Below are positions 44,482 to 56,985 of a stretch of 64,000 nt of DNA, piece after piece (the first letter of the stretch is position 1; every line of letters starts with the position of its first letter). The notes beneath the pieces are model-generated. The model was given only the letters and a program-made list of their open reading frames with translations, was not told the DNA's origin and ran no database searches. The translations under genes were made by a program, and so were the position numbers. Source of the DNA: Pseudomonas sp. ADAK18 (GTDB lineage Bacteria; Pseudomonadota; Gammaproteobacteria; Pseudomonadales; Pseudomonadaceae); the NCBI RefSeq assembly GCF_012935695.1, contig NZ_CP052859.1, positions 1,653,001 to 1,717,000 of the forward strand. The letters are read 5' to 3'.

Positions 44482-45297
44482 ATGAAGTCGCCTCTACGTT
44501 TTGCCCTGAACCGCATGGTTGCTCCAAGCCTGTCCCTGCCGGACTTTATCGAGTTGGCGGTGACCTTGAAATGCGACGCCATCGAGATCCGCAATGATCT
44601 CAAAGGCATCGAGATTGAAGACGGTACGCAGGCCAGTCGCGTGCGCGAGTTATGCGCCGTGCAGGGCATCAAGGTGCTGTCGATCAACGCGCTGTATCCA
44701 TTCGATGTGTGGAATGACGAGCGCCGCGCCCAGGCCGTGAAGCTCGCAACCTATGCCCGTGAATGCGGCGCCCAGGGCCTGGTGATGTGCCCATTGAACG
44801 ACCGTGCCGACTCGCGCAATGAAGCCCAGCGCGCTGCCGGTTTGCGCACTGCGTTGACCGAGTTGGCGCCGATTCTGCGCGAATACGGGATTGTTGGGTT
44901 TATCGAACCCCTGGGCTTTGAAGAGTGCTCCCTGCGCCGTAAGCGCACGGCGGTGGACGCGATCAAGTCCATCGGCGGCCTGGATGTATTCCGTCTGGTG
45001 CATGACACCTTTCACCATCACCTGGCCAGCGAGCACGAGTTCTTCCCTGAGCTGACGGGCCTGGTGCATATCTCCGGTGTGGAAGACGCCCAAGCGCCGC
45101 TGGCGAGCATTCGTGACGGCCACCGGGTGTTGGTGGGTGAGGGTGACATCCTCGGCAATGCCGCGCAGATCGACACCTTGCTCAGCACTGGCTACAGCGG
45201 CTATTTGTCATTTGAACCGTTTGCCGAAAGCGTGCATGGTCTGGCGGATATCAAGCAGGCGCTGGGGGCGAGCATGGCCCACCTACAAAAAAGATAA
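44482..45297 (+). CDS. iolI: 2-keto-myo-inositol isomerase (IolI-type TIM barrel)
   Basis: A 271-residue xylose-isomerase-like TIM barrel. [65 protein letters not shown] and [12 protein letters not shown] parallel B. subtilis IolI and carry the metal ligands. It would interconvert inosose isomers. ATG 44482 ([12 protein letters not shown]) follows gtgtggagcac. It lies between mmsA and iolD. Confidence 0.87.
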   Translation: MKSPLRFALNRMVAPSLSLPDFIELAVTLKCDAIEIRNDLKGIEIEDGTQASRVRELCAVQGIKVLSINALYPFDVWNDERRAQAVKLATYARECGAQGLVMCPLNDRADSRNEAQRAAGLRTALTELAPILREYGIVGFIEPLGFEECSLRRKRTAVDAIKSIGGLDVFRLVHDTFHHHLASEHEFFPELTGLVHISGVEDAQAPLASIRDGHRVLVGEGDILGNAAQIDTLLSTGYSGYLSFEPFAESVHGLADIKQALGASMAHLQKR

Positions 45298-45307
45298 GGT
45301 GCGAAAC

Positions 45308-48284
<2,977 letters not shown>

Positions 48285-48314
48285 CCACCTATTCCATTGG
48301 AGGAACCCGGTCAG

Positions 48315-48404
48315 TGTGGGAGCTGGCTTGCCTGCGATGACGGCGGCACATTCAACATCACTGTCGCCTGATACACCGCTATCGCAGGCAAGCCAGCTCC
48401 CACA
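48315..48404. repeat. REP doublet (tgtgggagctggcttgcctgcgat class)
   Basis: Inverted pair tgtgggagctggcttgcctg ... caggcaagccagctcccaca within the iolG-iolH gap; may modulate operon mRNA stability. Confidence 0.93.
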
Positions 48405-48444
48405 GTTGATCGGGTTTCACCCCCAGATCCGGGAGGCTCCGAAA

Positions 48445-49305
48445 ATGCGCATCGCCCTAGACCCCTACATGTACCGCCACCTGCCCCTGGGCCAGATGGT
48501 CGACAAGGTTGCCGAACTCGGCTACCAGCACATCGAACTGTCCCCTCGGGAAGATTTCCTGCCGTTCTACAAGGCGCCGCGCGTCGACCGGGCACGCATC
48601 AAGGAGTTTCGCAAAGCCTTGAGCGACACCGGGGTGCAACTCTCATCCTTGCTGCCCATGTACCACTGGGCCGCCGCCGACGAAGGCCTGCGGGTTGCCG
48701 CCGTGCGCAACTGGAAACGCGCGATCCAGATCGCCGTGGAAATGGACTGCGAGCTGGTTAACACCGAGTTCACTGGCCAATCGGATAACCCGCTGGTCTG
48801 CGAAAACCAGTTCATGCGCTCCATGGACGAGTTGATGCCGGAGTTTGAACGCGAAGGCATCAAGCTGGATATCCAGGCGCATCCCTACGACTTCTGCGAA
48901 CGCAACAACGAATCGGTGGACATCATTCGCGGCCTGGATCGCGACTGGATCAACTACCTCTACGCCGCGCCCCACACCTTCTTCTATGACGACGGCAAGG
49001 GTGACATCGCCTCGATGCTCAAGTACGCCGGCAGCAAGCTGAGCCACTTGATCATCGCCGACACCTACAACCACAAGGCGTCTTCCGGGCTGCGCTACAT
49101 CGTCAACCCGCCGGGCGTCACCGCCACCGTGCATCAGCATCTGGACATCGGCCAGGGTGAAGTGGACTGGGAGGCGTTTTTCAGCACCCTGCGGGAGATC
49201 AAGTTCGACGGCATCGCCACGGTCTCGGTGTTTGCCTGGGAGGATCGGCCAGATGAGTCCAACCGGATGATGCTGGAGCGGGTGACCCGTGAACTCTGCC
49301 GGTAG
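48445..49305 (+). CDS. iolH: IolH-type sugar phosphate isomerase/epimerase
   Basis: A 286-residue xylose-isomerase-like TIM barrel ([75 protein letters not shown]). It resembles the IolH family linked to inositol operons, whose step is not firmly known. ATG 48445 follows gggaggc. Upstream codons in the open frame belong to the REP and are excluded. Confidence 0.88.
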   Translation: MRIALDPYMYRHLPLGQMVDKVAELGYQHIELSPREDFLPFYKAPRVDRARIKEFRKALSDTGVQLSSLLPMYHWAAADEGLRVAAVRNWKRAIQIAVEMDCELVNTEFTGQSDNPLVCENQFMRSMDELMPEFEREGIKLDIQAHPYDFCERNNESVDIIRGLDRDWINYLYAAPHTFFYDDGKGDIASMLKYAGSKLSHLIIADTYNHKASSGLRYIVNPPGVTATVHQHLDIGQGEVDWEAFFSTLREIKFDGIATVSVFAWEDRPDESNRMMLERVTRELCR

Positions 49306-49319
49306 ATCGTTCCCACCAT

Positions 49320-49452
49320 TGTGGCGAGGGAGCTTGCTCCCGTTCGACTGCGCAGCAGTCGCATCAAGCGCAACGGAGGTCTGACTGATATACCGCGAGT
49401 TCTGGGTTTGGGGGCGCTTCGCACCCCAACGGGAGCAAGCTTCCTCGCCACA
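49320..49452. repeat. REP doublet, diverged (tgtggcgagggagcttgctccc class)
   Basis: Inverted pair tgtggcgagggagcttgctc ... gagcaagcttcctcgccaca; the right outer arm has a substitution and the inner arms differ from the other members of this class. Confidence 0.88.
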
Positions 49453-49472
49453 CTCAATCATGGAGTACCTGT

Positions 49473-50525
49473 ATGCGAATCGGACTGGTTGGATACGGCC
49501 ACGGTGGCCGTTTTTTTCATGCCCCGCTGATTGCCAGCCTGCCGGGGGCAACCTTCGTCGGCGTGGTGACTCGCTCGCCGGAACGCCGCCAACTGCTGGC
49601 GACCGAACACCCTGGGGTCAAGGCGTTCGATAACATCGGCCAGATTGTTGAGGCTGGCATTGATGCCCTGGTGATTTCCACCACCCTGGAAGGGCGTCCG
49701 GCATTGGTGCTGGAAGCGATTGAGCACGGTGTGGCGGTGGTCAGTGATAAACCCTTCGCCAGCGATGCTGCCGAAGCGTTCGAGATGATTGCCGCCGCCG
49801 AGCGCCAGGGCGTGTTGCTCAGCGTCTATCAGAACCGGCGCTGGGATTCGGACTTCCTGACCCTGCGCAAGCTGATCGACAGCGGTGCCTTGGGCACCAT
49901 CACTCGCTTTGAATCCCGGGTGGAACGCTACAGCCCGAAATCCGTGGGCAATGCCAGCGGTGGCGGGTTTCTGCGCGACCTCGGCAGCCATCTGGTGGAC
50001 CAGGCGCTGCAACTGTTCGGCCCGGTGGATCGGGTCTTTGCGCAATTGCATTACACCGCTGAACACCCGGACGTCGACCACGGCTTTTTTGTCTCCTTGA
50101 CCCACACCAGCGGCGTAATCGCGCACCTGTGGGGCAGCGCTTTGCAAAACAGCCAGGCTCCGCGTTTTCGGGTCAATGGCAGCCTGGGGTGTTACACCGT
50201 CGACGGCCTGGACGGCCAGGAAGAAGCCCTGATGGCAGGTCTGACCCCGAAAACCGAGGGTGAGCACTGGGGCGCGGAAGAGCACCGGCGCTGGGGTTGG
50301 TTCGAACAAGGCCCGGAGCGTGAGCGGGTGCCGTCGGAAAAAGGCCGCTGGAACCAGTTCTATCAACAGTTGCAAAGTGCTGTGCACGGTGATGGGCCGT
50401 TGCCGGTAAACGCTCGTGATGCCCTGGCAACTACCCGGGTACTGGACGCGGCGCGGCTGAGTTCCAAGCGTCAACAAGTGGTGGAAATGGCTGCGATTGA
50501 GGTCCATGGAACGAAAATAGAATAA
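49473..50525 (+). CDS. Gfo/Idh/MocA oxidoreductase, possible scyllo-inositol dehydrogenase
   Basis: A 350-residue NAD(P)-dependent dehydrogenase. Rossmann motif IGLVGYGHGGRFFHAPLIA, the Lys-containing VVSDKPFAS motif, and GGFLRDLGSHLVDQALQLFG. It is not a close copy of IolG and resembles the IolW/YvaA kind that handles scyllo-inositol, inference from family and context. ATG at 49473 is preceded by catggagtacctgt. Last catabolic gene before the transporter. Confidence 0.85.
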   Translation: MRIGLVGYGHGGRFFHAPLIASLPGATFVGVVTRSPERRQLLATEHPGVKAFDNIGQIVEAGIDALVISTTLEGRPALVLEAIEHGVAVVSDKPFASDAAEAFEMIAAAERQGVLLSVYQNRRWDSDFLTLRKLIDSGALGTITRFESRVERYSPKSVGNASGGGFLRDLGSHLVDQALQLFGPVDRVFAQLHYTAEHPDVDHGFFVSLTHTSGVIAHLWGSALQNSQAPRFRVNGSLGCYTVDGLDGQEEALMAGLTPKTEGEHWGAEEHRRWGWFEQGPERERVPSEKGRWNQFYQQLQSAVHGDGPLPVNARDALATTRVLDAARLSSKRQQVVEMAAIEVHGTKIE

Positions 50526-50545
50526 AATTCTAAAATAGGTTGATA

Positions 50546-50561
50546 TGGAAATTATTTTCCA
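50546..50561. promoter_or_regulatory. Candidate IolR box before the ABC transporter
   Basis: tggaaattattttcca carries the same GGAA-N6-TTCC palindrome as the iolR/iolC gap. It sits 21 bases after the dehydrogenase stop and about 340 bases before the binding-protein gene, in a 374-base gap that shows no convincing gene (a 61-codon frame at 50665 lacks an RBS). Confidence 0.6.
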
Positions 50562-50899
50562 ATAAAGTCATTTCCAGGTTGCCCAAAGTGCCGTCCCGAC
50601 CTGCCATCAAGGCGATTCTGGCGGCTCAACAAAAACAAGATCAAAAACAACCAGGTACCGTCAGATGAAAATCTTCAACGCTGTACTGCGAATTTTACGC
50701 CCTGCCCATACGCCACGCGGTCTGCCCCGCGCCCGGCCGTTTTACTTCTCTTTCCTCAATGTGCTGTGCGTCGAAAACAAAGGCGCCCTGGTCTGCTGCA
50801 TTCCAGGCGCACCGATTGTTCGACTGCCGACGTCGCAAGGCCCGCTCTGACCAACGTAACGTCCAACAAAACCAACAAGAATGTGGAGACAGACCGTTC

Positions 50900-51829
50900 A
50901 TGAAGACCCCGATCCGTTTTACCGCGCTGGCCCTGTCCATGATGCTGGCCAGCGGTTTCGCTGCGGCCGCCGATATCAAAGTGGGCGTGAGCATGTCCGC
51001 CTTCGATGACACCTTCCTGACCTACCTGCGCGAAGACATGGACAAGCAAGCCAAGTCCTATCCCAAGGGCGATGGCGTGCAGCTGCAGTTTGAAGACGCC
51101 CGCGCCGACGTGGTCAAACAACTGAGCCAGGTCGAGAACTTCATCAGCCAGAATGTCGACGCCATTATCGTCAACCCGGTGGACACCGCTTCGACGGCTA
51201 ACATCATCAAGGCCGCCACCGCTGCGAAAATCCCGCTGGTGTTCGTCAACCGTCGTCCTGACAGCCAGACACTGCCCGCGGGCGTCGCAGCGGTGGTTTC
51301 CAATGACGTCGAAGCCGGCAAACTGCAAATGCAGTACATCGCCGAAAAACTCGGCGGCAAGGGCAACATTGTGATCCTGCTGGGTGACCTGGCGAATAAC
51401 TCCACCACCAACCGTACCAAGGGTGTGAAGGAAGTCCTGGCCAAGTACCCGGGTATCAAGGTCGAGCAAGAGCAGACCGGTATCTGGTTGCGTGACAAGG
51501 GCATGACCCTGGTCAACGATTGGTTGACTCAGGGCCGCGACTTCCAGGCGGTGTTGTCGAACAACGATGAGATGGCGATTGGCGCCGCCATGGCGCTGAA
51601 ATCAGCGGGCAAGAAAGGCGTATTGATTGCGGGTGTCGATGGCACGCCGGACGGCCTGAACGCGATCTCCAAGGGTGACATGACCGTGTCGGCCTTCCAG
51701 GATGCCAAGGGCCAGGCGGATAATTCGGTGGAGACGGCGCGCAAGATGGCCAAGAACGAACCCATCGAGCAGAACGTGGTGATCCCGTTCCAGCTGATCA
51801 CCCCGGACAACGTCAAAGATTTCAAGTAG
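50900..51829 (+). CDS. Sugar (inositol-type) ABC transporter substrate-binding protein
   Basis: A 309-residue periplasmic binding protein of the RbsB family. Signal peptide to about residue 23 (LALSMMLASGFAAA-AD); domain sequence IKVGVSMSAFDDTFLTYLRE, DAIIVNPVDTASTANIIKAA, DFQAVLSNNDEMAIGAAMAL. Position at the end of the iol cluster and a shared operator palindrome point to myo-inositol. RBS tggaga precedes ATG 50900. Confidence 0.92.
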   Translation: MKTPIRFTALALSMMLASGFAAAADIKVGVSMSAFDDTFLTYLREDMDKQAKSYPKGDGVQLQFEDARADVVKQLSQVENFISQNVDAIIVNPVDTASTANIIKAATAAKIPLVFVNRRPDSQTLPAGVAAVVSNDVEAGKLQMQYIAEKLGGKGNIVILLGDLANNSTTNRTKGVKEVLAKYPGIKVEQEQTGIWLRDKGMTLVNDWLTQGRDFQAVLSNNDEMAIGAAMALKSAGKKGVLIAGVDGTPDGLNAISKGDMTVSAFQDAKGQADNSVETARKMAKNEPIEQNVVIPFQLITPDNVKDFK

Positions 51830-51892
51830 CCCTTCATAACAACAATAAGCGGGCAGGGTGGCCACGGTCGCCCTGCTGATGGAGTACTCGAT

Positions 51893-53446
51893 ATGCTCGC
51901 TCAAGCCACTGTCTCGCAGCCTCCCGGCGTCCAGCCCGCGCTGCTGGAAGAACCCTACCTGCTGGAAATCGTCAACATCAGCAAAGGCTTTCCCGGCGTC
52001 GTGGCCCTGGCCGATGTGCAACTGCGGGTGCGCCCCGGTTCCGTGCTGGCGCTGATGGGCGAGAACGGTGCGGGCAAGTCGACGCTGATGAAGATCATCG
52101 CCGGCATCTACCAGCCTGACACTGGGGAAATCCGCCTGCGTGGCAAGCCGATTGTATTTGAAACGCCGCTGGCGGCGCAGAAGGCTGGGATCGCGATGAT
52201 CCACCAGGAACTCAACCTGATGCCGCACATGAGCATCGCCGAGAACATCTGGATCGGCCGCGAGCAGCTCAATGGCCTGCACATGGTCAACCACCGGGAA
52301 ATGCATCGCTGCACCGCGCAACTGCTGGAGCGCCTGCGCATCAACCTCGATCCCGAGGAGCAGGTCGGCAACCTGAGCATCGCCGAGCGGCAGATGGTGG
52401 AGATCGCCAAGGCGGTGTCCTATGACTCCGACATCCTGATCATGGACGAACCCACTTCCGCCATTACCGACAAGGAAGTGGCTCACCTGTTTTCGATCAT
52501 TGCCGACCTGAAATCCCAGGGCAAAGGCATCATCTATATCACCCACAAAATGAATGAAGTGTTTGCCATCGCCGATGAAGTGGCGGTGTTTCGCGACGGC
52601 GCCTATATCGGCTTGCAACGCGCCGACAGCATGAACAGCGACAGCCTGATCTCGATGATGGTGGGCCGCGAACTGAGCCAGTTGTTCCCGGTGCGGGAAA
52701 AGCCCATCGGCGATTTGCTGCTGTCAGTGCGCGACTTGCGCCTCGATGGGGTGTTCCAGGGCGTGTCCTTTGACCTGCACGCGGGGGAGATCCTGGGCAT
52801 TGCCGGGCTCATGGGTTCCGGGCGTACCAACGTTGCGGAAACCATCTTTGGCATCACTCCCAGCAGTGGCGGCGAAATCAAGCTTGACGGCCAGACGGTG
52901 CGCATCAGTGACCCGCACATGGCTATCGAAAAGGGTTTTGCACTGTTGACCGAGGACCGCAAGCTCAGTGGCCTGTTCCCTTGCCTGTCGGTGCTGGAAA
53001 ACATGGAGATGGCCGTGCTGCCGCACTATTCGGGCAACGGCTTTATCCAGCAGAAAGCCCTGCGGACCCTGTGCGAAGACATGTGCAAGAAGCTGCGGGT
53101 GAAAACCCCGTCCCTTGAACAGTGCATCGATACGTTGTCTGGCGGTAATCAGCAAAAGGCCTTGCTGGCCCGCTGGTTGATGACCAACCCGCGTCTGTTG
53201 ATTCTGGATGAGCCGACCCGTGGCATCGACGTCGGCGCCAAGGCTGAGATCTACCGGTTGATTTCCTACCTGGCCAGCGAAGGCATGGCCGTGATCATGA
53301 TTTCTTCGGAGCTGCCGGAAGTCCTGGGCATGAGCGACCGGGTAATGGTGATGCACGAAGGCGACCTGATGGGCACCCTGGACCGCGCCGATGCGACCCA
53401 GGAAAAAGTCATGCAACTGGCTTCCGGTATGACGGCGGTCCACTAA
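51893..53446 (+). CDS. Sugar ABC transporter ATP-binding protein (two ATPase domains)
   Basis: A 517-residue RbsA/MglA-type ATPase. First domain: Walker [10 protein letters not shown] (about 56-64), signature [13 protein letters not shown], Walker [14 protein letters not shown]. Second domain: [18 protein letters not shown] in place of the Walker A, signature [15 protein letters not shown], Walker [13 protein letters not shown]. It energises import with the neighbouring binding protein and permease. RBS gatggag lies before ATG 51893. Confidence 0.94.
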   Translation: MLAQATVSQPPGVQPALLEEPYLLEIVNISKGFPGVVALADVQLRVRPGSVLALMGENGAGKSTLMKIIAGIYQPDTGEIRLRGKPIVFETPLAAQKAGIAMIHQELNLMPHMSIAENIWIGREQLNGLHMVNHREMHRCTAQLLERLRINLDPEEQVGNLSIAERQMVEIAKAVSYDSDILIMDEPTSAITDKEVAHLFSIIADLKSQGKGIIYITHKMNEVFAIADEVAVFRDGAYIGLQRADSMNSDSLISMMVGRELSQLFPVREKPIGDLLLSVRDLRLDGVFQGVSFDLHAGEILGIAGLMGSGRTNVAETIFGITPSSGGEIKLDGQTVRISDPHMAIEKGFALLTEDRKLSGLFPCLSVLENMEMAVLPHYSGNGFIQQKALRTLCEDMCKKLRVKTPSLEQCIDTLSGGNQQKALLARWLMTNPRLLILDEPTRGIDVGAKAEIYRLISYLASEGMAVIMISSELPEVLGMSDRVMVMHEGDLMGTLDRADATQEKVMQLASGMTAVH

Positions 53447-53508
53447 CGAATAGAAAGCACGGGCCTGCGACAGGGCCTGCGCCACGCGATAAAAAAAGGT
53501 GAGTGGTT

Positions 53509-54561
53509 ATGAACGCGATACTGGAAAGCAAACCCGAGGAAAAGAAGTCCGAGGAGAAGAAACCCTCCGCGGCACCGGCCAAGAGCCGTCGACGGCTCCC
53601 GACTGAGCTGAGCATTTTCCTGGTGCTGATCGGCATCGGCCTGGTGTTTGAAGTGTTCGGCTGGATCGTGCGCGATCAGAGCTTTTTGATGAACTCCCAG
53701 CGTCTGGTGCTGATGATCCTGCAAGTGTCGATCATCGGCCTGCTGGCGATCGGCGTGACCCAGGTGATCATTACCACCGGTATTGACCTGTCCTCAGGCT
53801 CGGTGTTGGCGCTGTCGGCAATGATCGCCGCCAGCCTGGCGCAGACCTCCGACTTTTCCCGGGCGGTGTTCCCGTCCCTGACCGACTTGCCGGTGTGGAT
53901 ACCGGTGGCGATGGGGTTGGGTGTCGGGTTGCTGGCGGGGGCGATCAACGGCAGCATCATCGCGGTCACCGGCATTCCACCGTTTATTGCCACCTTGGGC
54001 ATGATGGTCTCGGCCCGTGGCCTGGCCCGTTATTACACCGAAGGCCAGCCGGTGAGCATGCTGTCGGATTCGTATACCGCCATCGGTCACGGTGCGATGC
54101 CGGTGATCATCTTCCTGGTGGTGGCGGTGATCTTCCATATCGCCCTGCGCTACACCAAGTACGGCAAGTACACCTACGCCATCGGTGGCAACATGCAGGC
54201 GGCGCGGACCTCGGGGATCAACGTCAAGCGCCACCTGATCATCGTCTACAGCATCGCCGGCTTGCTGGCGGGTCTGGCGGGGGTCGTGGCGTCGGCACGG
54301 GCGGCCACCGGGCAGGCGGGGATGGGCATGTCTTATGAGCTGGATGCGATTGCCGCGGCGGTGATCGGCGGTACCAGCCTGGCAGGTGGGGTAGGGCGCA
54401 TTACCGGCACGGTGATCGGCGCGCTGATCCTCGGGGTGATGGCCAGCGGGTTTACCTTTGTGGGCGTGGATGCGTATATCCAGGACATCATCAAGGGCTT
54501 GATCATCGTGGTGGCGGTGGTGATCGACCAGTACCGCAACAAGCGCAAGCTCAAGCGCTGA
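53509..54561 (+). CDS. Sugar ABC transporter permease (RbsC type)
   Basis: A 350-residue inner-membrane permease. N-terminal 25 residues are strongly charged (EEKKSEEKKPSAAPAKSRRR), then about 9-10 helices with the BPD family 2 pattern ITTGIDLSSGSVLALSAMIA, VTGIPPFIATLGMM and ELDAIAAAVIGGTSLAGGVG. ATG 53509 follows aaaaaaaggtgag; GTG 53503 is an alternative. It completes the inositol transporter. Confidence 0.93.
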   Translation: MNAILESKPEEKKSEEKKPSAAPAKSRRRLPTELSIFLVLIGIGLVFEVFGWIVRDQSFLMNSQRLVLMILQVSIIGLLAIGVTQVIITTGIDLSSGSVLALSAMIAASLAQTSDFSRAVFPSLTDLPVWIPVAMGLGVGLLAGAINGSIIAVTGIPPFIATLGMMVSARGLARYYTEGQPVSMLSDSYTAIGHGAMPVIIFLVVAVIFHIALRYTKYGKYTYAIGGNMQAARTSGINVKRHLIIVYSIAGLLAGLAGVVASARAATGQAGMGMSYELDAIAAAVIGGTSLAGGVGRITGTVIGALILGVMASGFTFVGVDAYIQDIIKGLIIVVAVVIDQYRNKRKLKR

Positions 54562-54568
54562 GCAATAA

Positions 54569-54675
54569 TGTGGGAGCGGCGGTGCGACGATTCGACTTGC
54601 TCGCGAAGGCGGTGGATCAGTTGATACATCCTGCGACTGATGCTCCGCCTTCGCGAGCAAGCCCGGCTCCCACAT
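54569..54675. repeat. REP doublet with a short insertion in the left arm
   Basis: Left arm reads tgtgggagcgg, then about 15 extra bases (cggtgcgacgattcg), then acttgctcgcgaagg; the right arm is intact (ccttcgcgagcaagcccggc to tcccaca). Located after the permease gene; the rest of the gap to 54978 shows no gene. Confidence 0.88.
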
Positions 54676-54978
54676 TCGATCTTCGCCAGCCAGATTTAAC
54701 CGTTTGTCTTCTATATAGCTCCACAACAGTGAATTTCTTGCTATAAACGCACTCCGATGACCGTTCGCCGAGCCCGTCCTGGTGCTTTTGGGGGTTATCT
54801 TGGAAAAATTGCCTGTCATTTCAGTTGCTGAGCCCTCAAGTCGGCCTTAGACTGCCGCCCCTCGTAAATTGAGTGCCGGGTGGCGCTTGGAATGGACGGC
54901 GCCTTTCCGAGACCTGCAAGGGTCGGCCGGAACGCTCCCTTATTCGCCTTAATGCACGTATTTTTTATAGAGAAATCA

Positions 54979-55383
54979 ATGACAAAGGAAAAGTTGCTGG
55001 CCATGCCGGCGGATGACTACATGAATGCCGAGCAGCACGCTTTTTTCGAGCAGTTGTTGCAAGACATGAAAGTGGAACACCACGAGCGCATTGAGCAGAA
55101 CCGTATCGCCATTGAAAGCCTGGACACCCCGGCTGACCCGGCGGATGCCGCATCTGTTGAAGAAGAGCGCACCTGGCTGGTGAATGCCATCGACCGCGAC
55201 CAGCGTATGCTGCCGCAACTTGAACAAGCCCTGGGCCGCATCAAGGAAGACTCCTTTGGCTGGTGCGATGACAGCGGCGAGGCTATCGGCCTCAAGCGCC
55301 TGCTGATCAGCCCGACCACCAAGTACTGCATCGAAGCGCAAGAGCGCCACGAGCAAATCGACAAGCATCAGCGCCAAGCTTGA
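54979..55383 (+). CDS. DksA/TraR-family regulator, zinc-free DksA2 type
   Basis: A 134-residue RNA-polymerase secondary-channel regulator. N-terminal coiled coil (residues about 25-95, LLQDMKVEHHERIEQNRIAI) and a globular end with the pattern C-x2-S-x17-C-x2-A (WCDDSG ... YCIEAQ). In classical DksA this is a four-Cys zinc finger; P. aeruginosa DksA2 has C-x2-T-x17-C-x2-A, lacks zinc and is 134 residues long (established knowledge). This fits a DksA2-like paralogue. ATG 54979 (MTKEKLL) is chosen over upstream frame starts. No clear Zur box is seen. Confidence 0.87.
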   Translation: MTKEKLLAMPADDYMNAEQHAFFEQLLQDMKVEHHERIEQNRIAIESLDTPADPADAASVEEERTWLVNAIDRDQRMLPQLEQALGRIKEDSFGWCDDSGEAIGLKRLLISPTTKYCIEAQERHEQIDKHQRQA

Positions 55384-55390
55384 TGTGATC

Positions 55391-55651
55391 TTGCAGGAGT
55401 GAGGCGCGCGCCCAGTGCTCGCTTTCTCCTGCAATAGATTTCGCTCGCCTGAAGTTCAGGCTATCTAGTCTGGAAAATCGCACAGTAAGCGCACTGCTAT
55501 CCGAGACTGTCGAAACCTTCGGCGAGTCGACTCACGAGCTATCCCATATCCTCCCTCGATTACGCCCTGTCAGTCGCCGACGAAGATTGTTACGGCTTAT
55601 GCAATGAAGCTATTCCGGGGATAGCTTTTTCCTACTGGAGGAAACCAGTAG
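55391..55651 (+). other. Intergenic hairpin-rich region, possible small RNA
   Basis: The 315-base gap holds ttgcaggag/ctcctgcaa (55391-55399, 55426-55434), a terminator-like hairpin aagctat-tccgggg-atagctt with a T-run (55607-55630), and ctactgg/ccagtag (55632-55638, 55645-55651). No frame is convincing. A short transcript ending at 55630 is possible; none is shown. Confidence 0.4.
55607..55630 (+). terminator. Terminator-like hairpin
   Basis: A 7-bp stem aagctat/atagctt with loop tccgggg and T-run, 69 bases before the next gene; it could end the dksA2-like transcript or a small RNA. Confidence 0.6.
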
Positions 55652-55698
55652 CATGGTGAACATTGTTAGGTAGCTAACTAACTCCCTGGAGAGTCTCC

Positions 55699-55902
55699 AT
55701 GCAAAGCAAAGTCGATGTGGCCGTGATGATTGGCAGTGGTGTACCGGCTACCCTGCGTGCGCTGGGCCAGAAAGCCTGTTGGGTGGTGCTGCTCAATGGC
55801 GAGCAGCGAGGTACCGCCTTCGCCAGTCGCGATGAGGCCGAAGAGTGCAAGGCTGCCTGGCAGGTGCTGCTTCAAATGGAGCAGTCAGACAGCCTGCATT
55901 GA
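55699..55902 (+). CDS. Small hypothetical protein
   Basis: A 67-residue protein, MQSKVDVAVMIGSGVPATLR ... QVLLQMEQSDSLH, with an Ala/Glu-rich helical second half (FASRDEAEECKAAWQVL). No signal peptide or domain is recognised. A good RBS (ctggagagtc) lies before the ATG. It is probably a pseudomonad orphan family; no function is proposed. Confidence 0.7.
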   Translation: MQSKVDVAVMIGSGVPATLRALGQKACWVVLLNGEQRGTAFASRDEAEECKAAWQVLLQMEQSDSLH

Positions 55903-55963
55903 AAGCGGGTGGGGTGGGTGCAGGTGTTGTTCGGTTCGTCGACGGCGATCGCCCAATCGGCAT

Positions 55964-56194
55964 CTAGGACGTCAGCGCCCCGGAGTCGACTGCGGTCTTG
56001 AGGGCCTTGGCGGCTTCTTTGGCAGCGGTATCAGCCGCGTCTACGGTTTTGAACCAGCGATCCTTTTCCACCTGGTGAGTCGTGACGGTCGTCAGCGGTG
56101 CTTTGGCCCGCATCACAATCACGGCCTGGAACTCACCGTCTACCTCCCTGGCTTCGCCATGGATGAAAAATTCGCCTATATCAAATTCCGTCAC
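55964..56194 (-). CDS. Small hypothetical protein
   Basis: A 76-residue protein, MTEFDIGEFFIHGEAREVDG ... TAVDSGALTS, with a beta-rich first part and an Ala/Lys helix (DAADTAAKEAAKALKTAV). GTG start at 56194 is preceded by aaggga. Likely a short conserved pseudomonad protein of unknown role; it is convergent to the 67-residue gene. Confidence 0.68.
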   Translation of the reverse strand: MTEFDIGEFFIHGEAREVDGEFQAVIVMRAKAPLTTVTTHQVEKDRWFKTVDAADTAAKEAAKALKTAVDSGALTS

Positions 56195-56305
56195 GTAAAG
56201 CCTTCCCTTGGAGGTAATTGCGCTGATGAAACCTGCCCCACGGAGGGACCGGCGTCAGTGGACGGATGAGTATGGCAGTTGTTGTGCTCGGGTGGCGCAG
56301 TAAAG

Positions 56306-56590
56306 TCATCGATGTGACGAAACGACCACGTTGGCGTTCAACGCGTAGAGAGTGATTTCCAGTTCCTTGGCCAGGGCACAAGCTTGGTTATGGTCACTGC
56401 GAAATCCTTTGATTCGGCCACTGGGTACTTCCAGGATATGGAAAAAGTTCTTGCCGGCGGGTATGACTCGATAAAGCGCCGAATGCAGGCACCCGCCTTC
56501 GGCGTACAGGTTGTAGAATGGCTTCGGGTTCAGGCTGGATGAGCCCGTAGGGGACAGTGCAGCGTCGCGTTGAAGTTGGAGTAGTGGCAT
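56306..56590 (-). CDS. Small hypothetical protein
   Basis: A 94-residue protein, MPLLQLQRDAALSPTGSSSL ... LYALNANVVVSSHR. It has a central segment ALYRVIPAGKNFFHILEVPS and KGFRSDHNQACALAKELE. The ATG at 56590 has gggag seven bases upstream. No known domain is recognised; it may share an operon with the 76-residue gene downstream. Confidence 0.7.
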   Translation of the reverse strand: MPLLQLQRDAALSPTGSSSLNPKPFYNLYAEGGCLHSALYRVIPAGKNFFHILEVPSGRIKGFRSDHNQACALAKELEITLYALNANVVVSSHR

Positions 56591-56985
56591 CGTCAGCTCC
56601 CGTCGATCAGTCGTGTTGACCCGCTTGCAGTATTTCGAGTGGTTTTGACCCGTGCTGCTGTTTTAGTATTGTCGTCAGCATCCGGCGTCTGGTTCCATTC
56701 AATGGATGTCCTTTTGTATAGGCTGTCGGAATTCTTCTTTTTTAAATGGGTTATTCTCTGAAGCAGGTCCACCAGTATTCTCTGGCGGTTGAACCTGTGA
56801 TTTCCTGCTACGCCTGACGACCTTGCACAAGGTGCGTTGGGCGCGCCTGTACTAGGCTTGCGGTGCAGCGGTGGGGATCTTCTTCAGTTTTTCAGTGTTC
56901 TTGTTGTGTGATCGTGCCGAATCGGCCGCTTTTTCGTGCTGCGCGCCTGGGCGGGCAGCACCTTTTTTGATGTGGGGGCGTTTCC
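56591..56985. other. Non-coding region with tandem terminator-like hairpins
   Basis: No frame of note in 395 bases. Near its right end are gccg-aat-cggc followed by cgcttttt (56916-56934) and a stronger gtgctgc/gcagcac hairpin with cttttttg (56936-56968), both on the plus strand and immediately before the next gene. There is no upstream plus-strand gene for them to end. Confidence 0.5.
56936..56968 (+). terminator. Rho-independent terminator or attenuator
   Basis: Stem gtgctgc/gcagcac (56936-56942, 56955-56961) enclosing a C/G-rich loop, followed by six T. It lies 18 bases before the TTG start of the next gene, a position that fits either the end of a small transcript or leader attenuation. 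Confidence 0.7.

Noticed and set aside
50665..50850. 61-codon frame before the inositol binding protein
   Set aside because: No RBS, odd composition (RPAHTPRGLPRARPF), and it lies in a regulatory gap.
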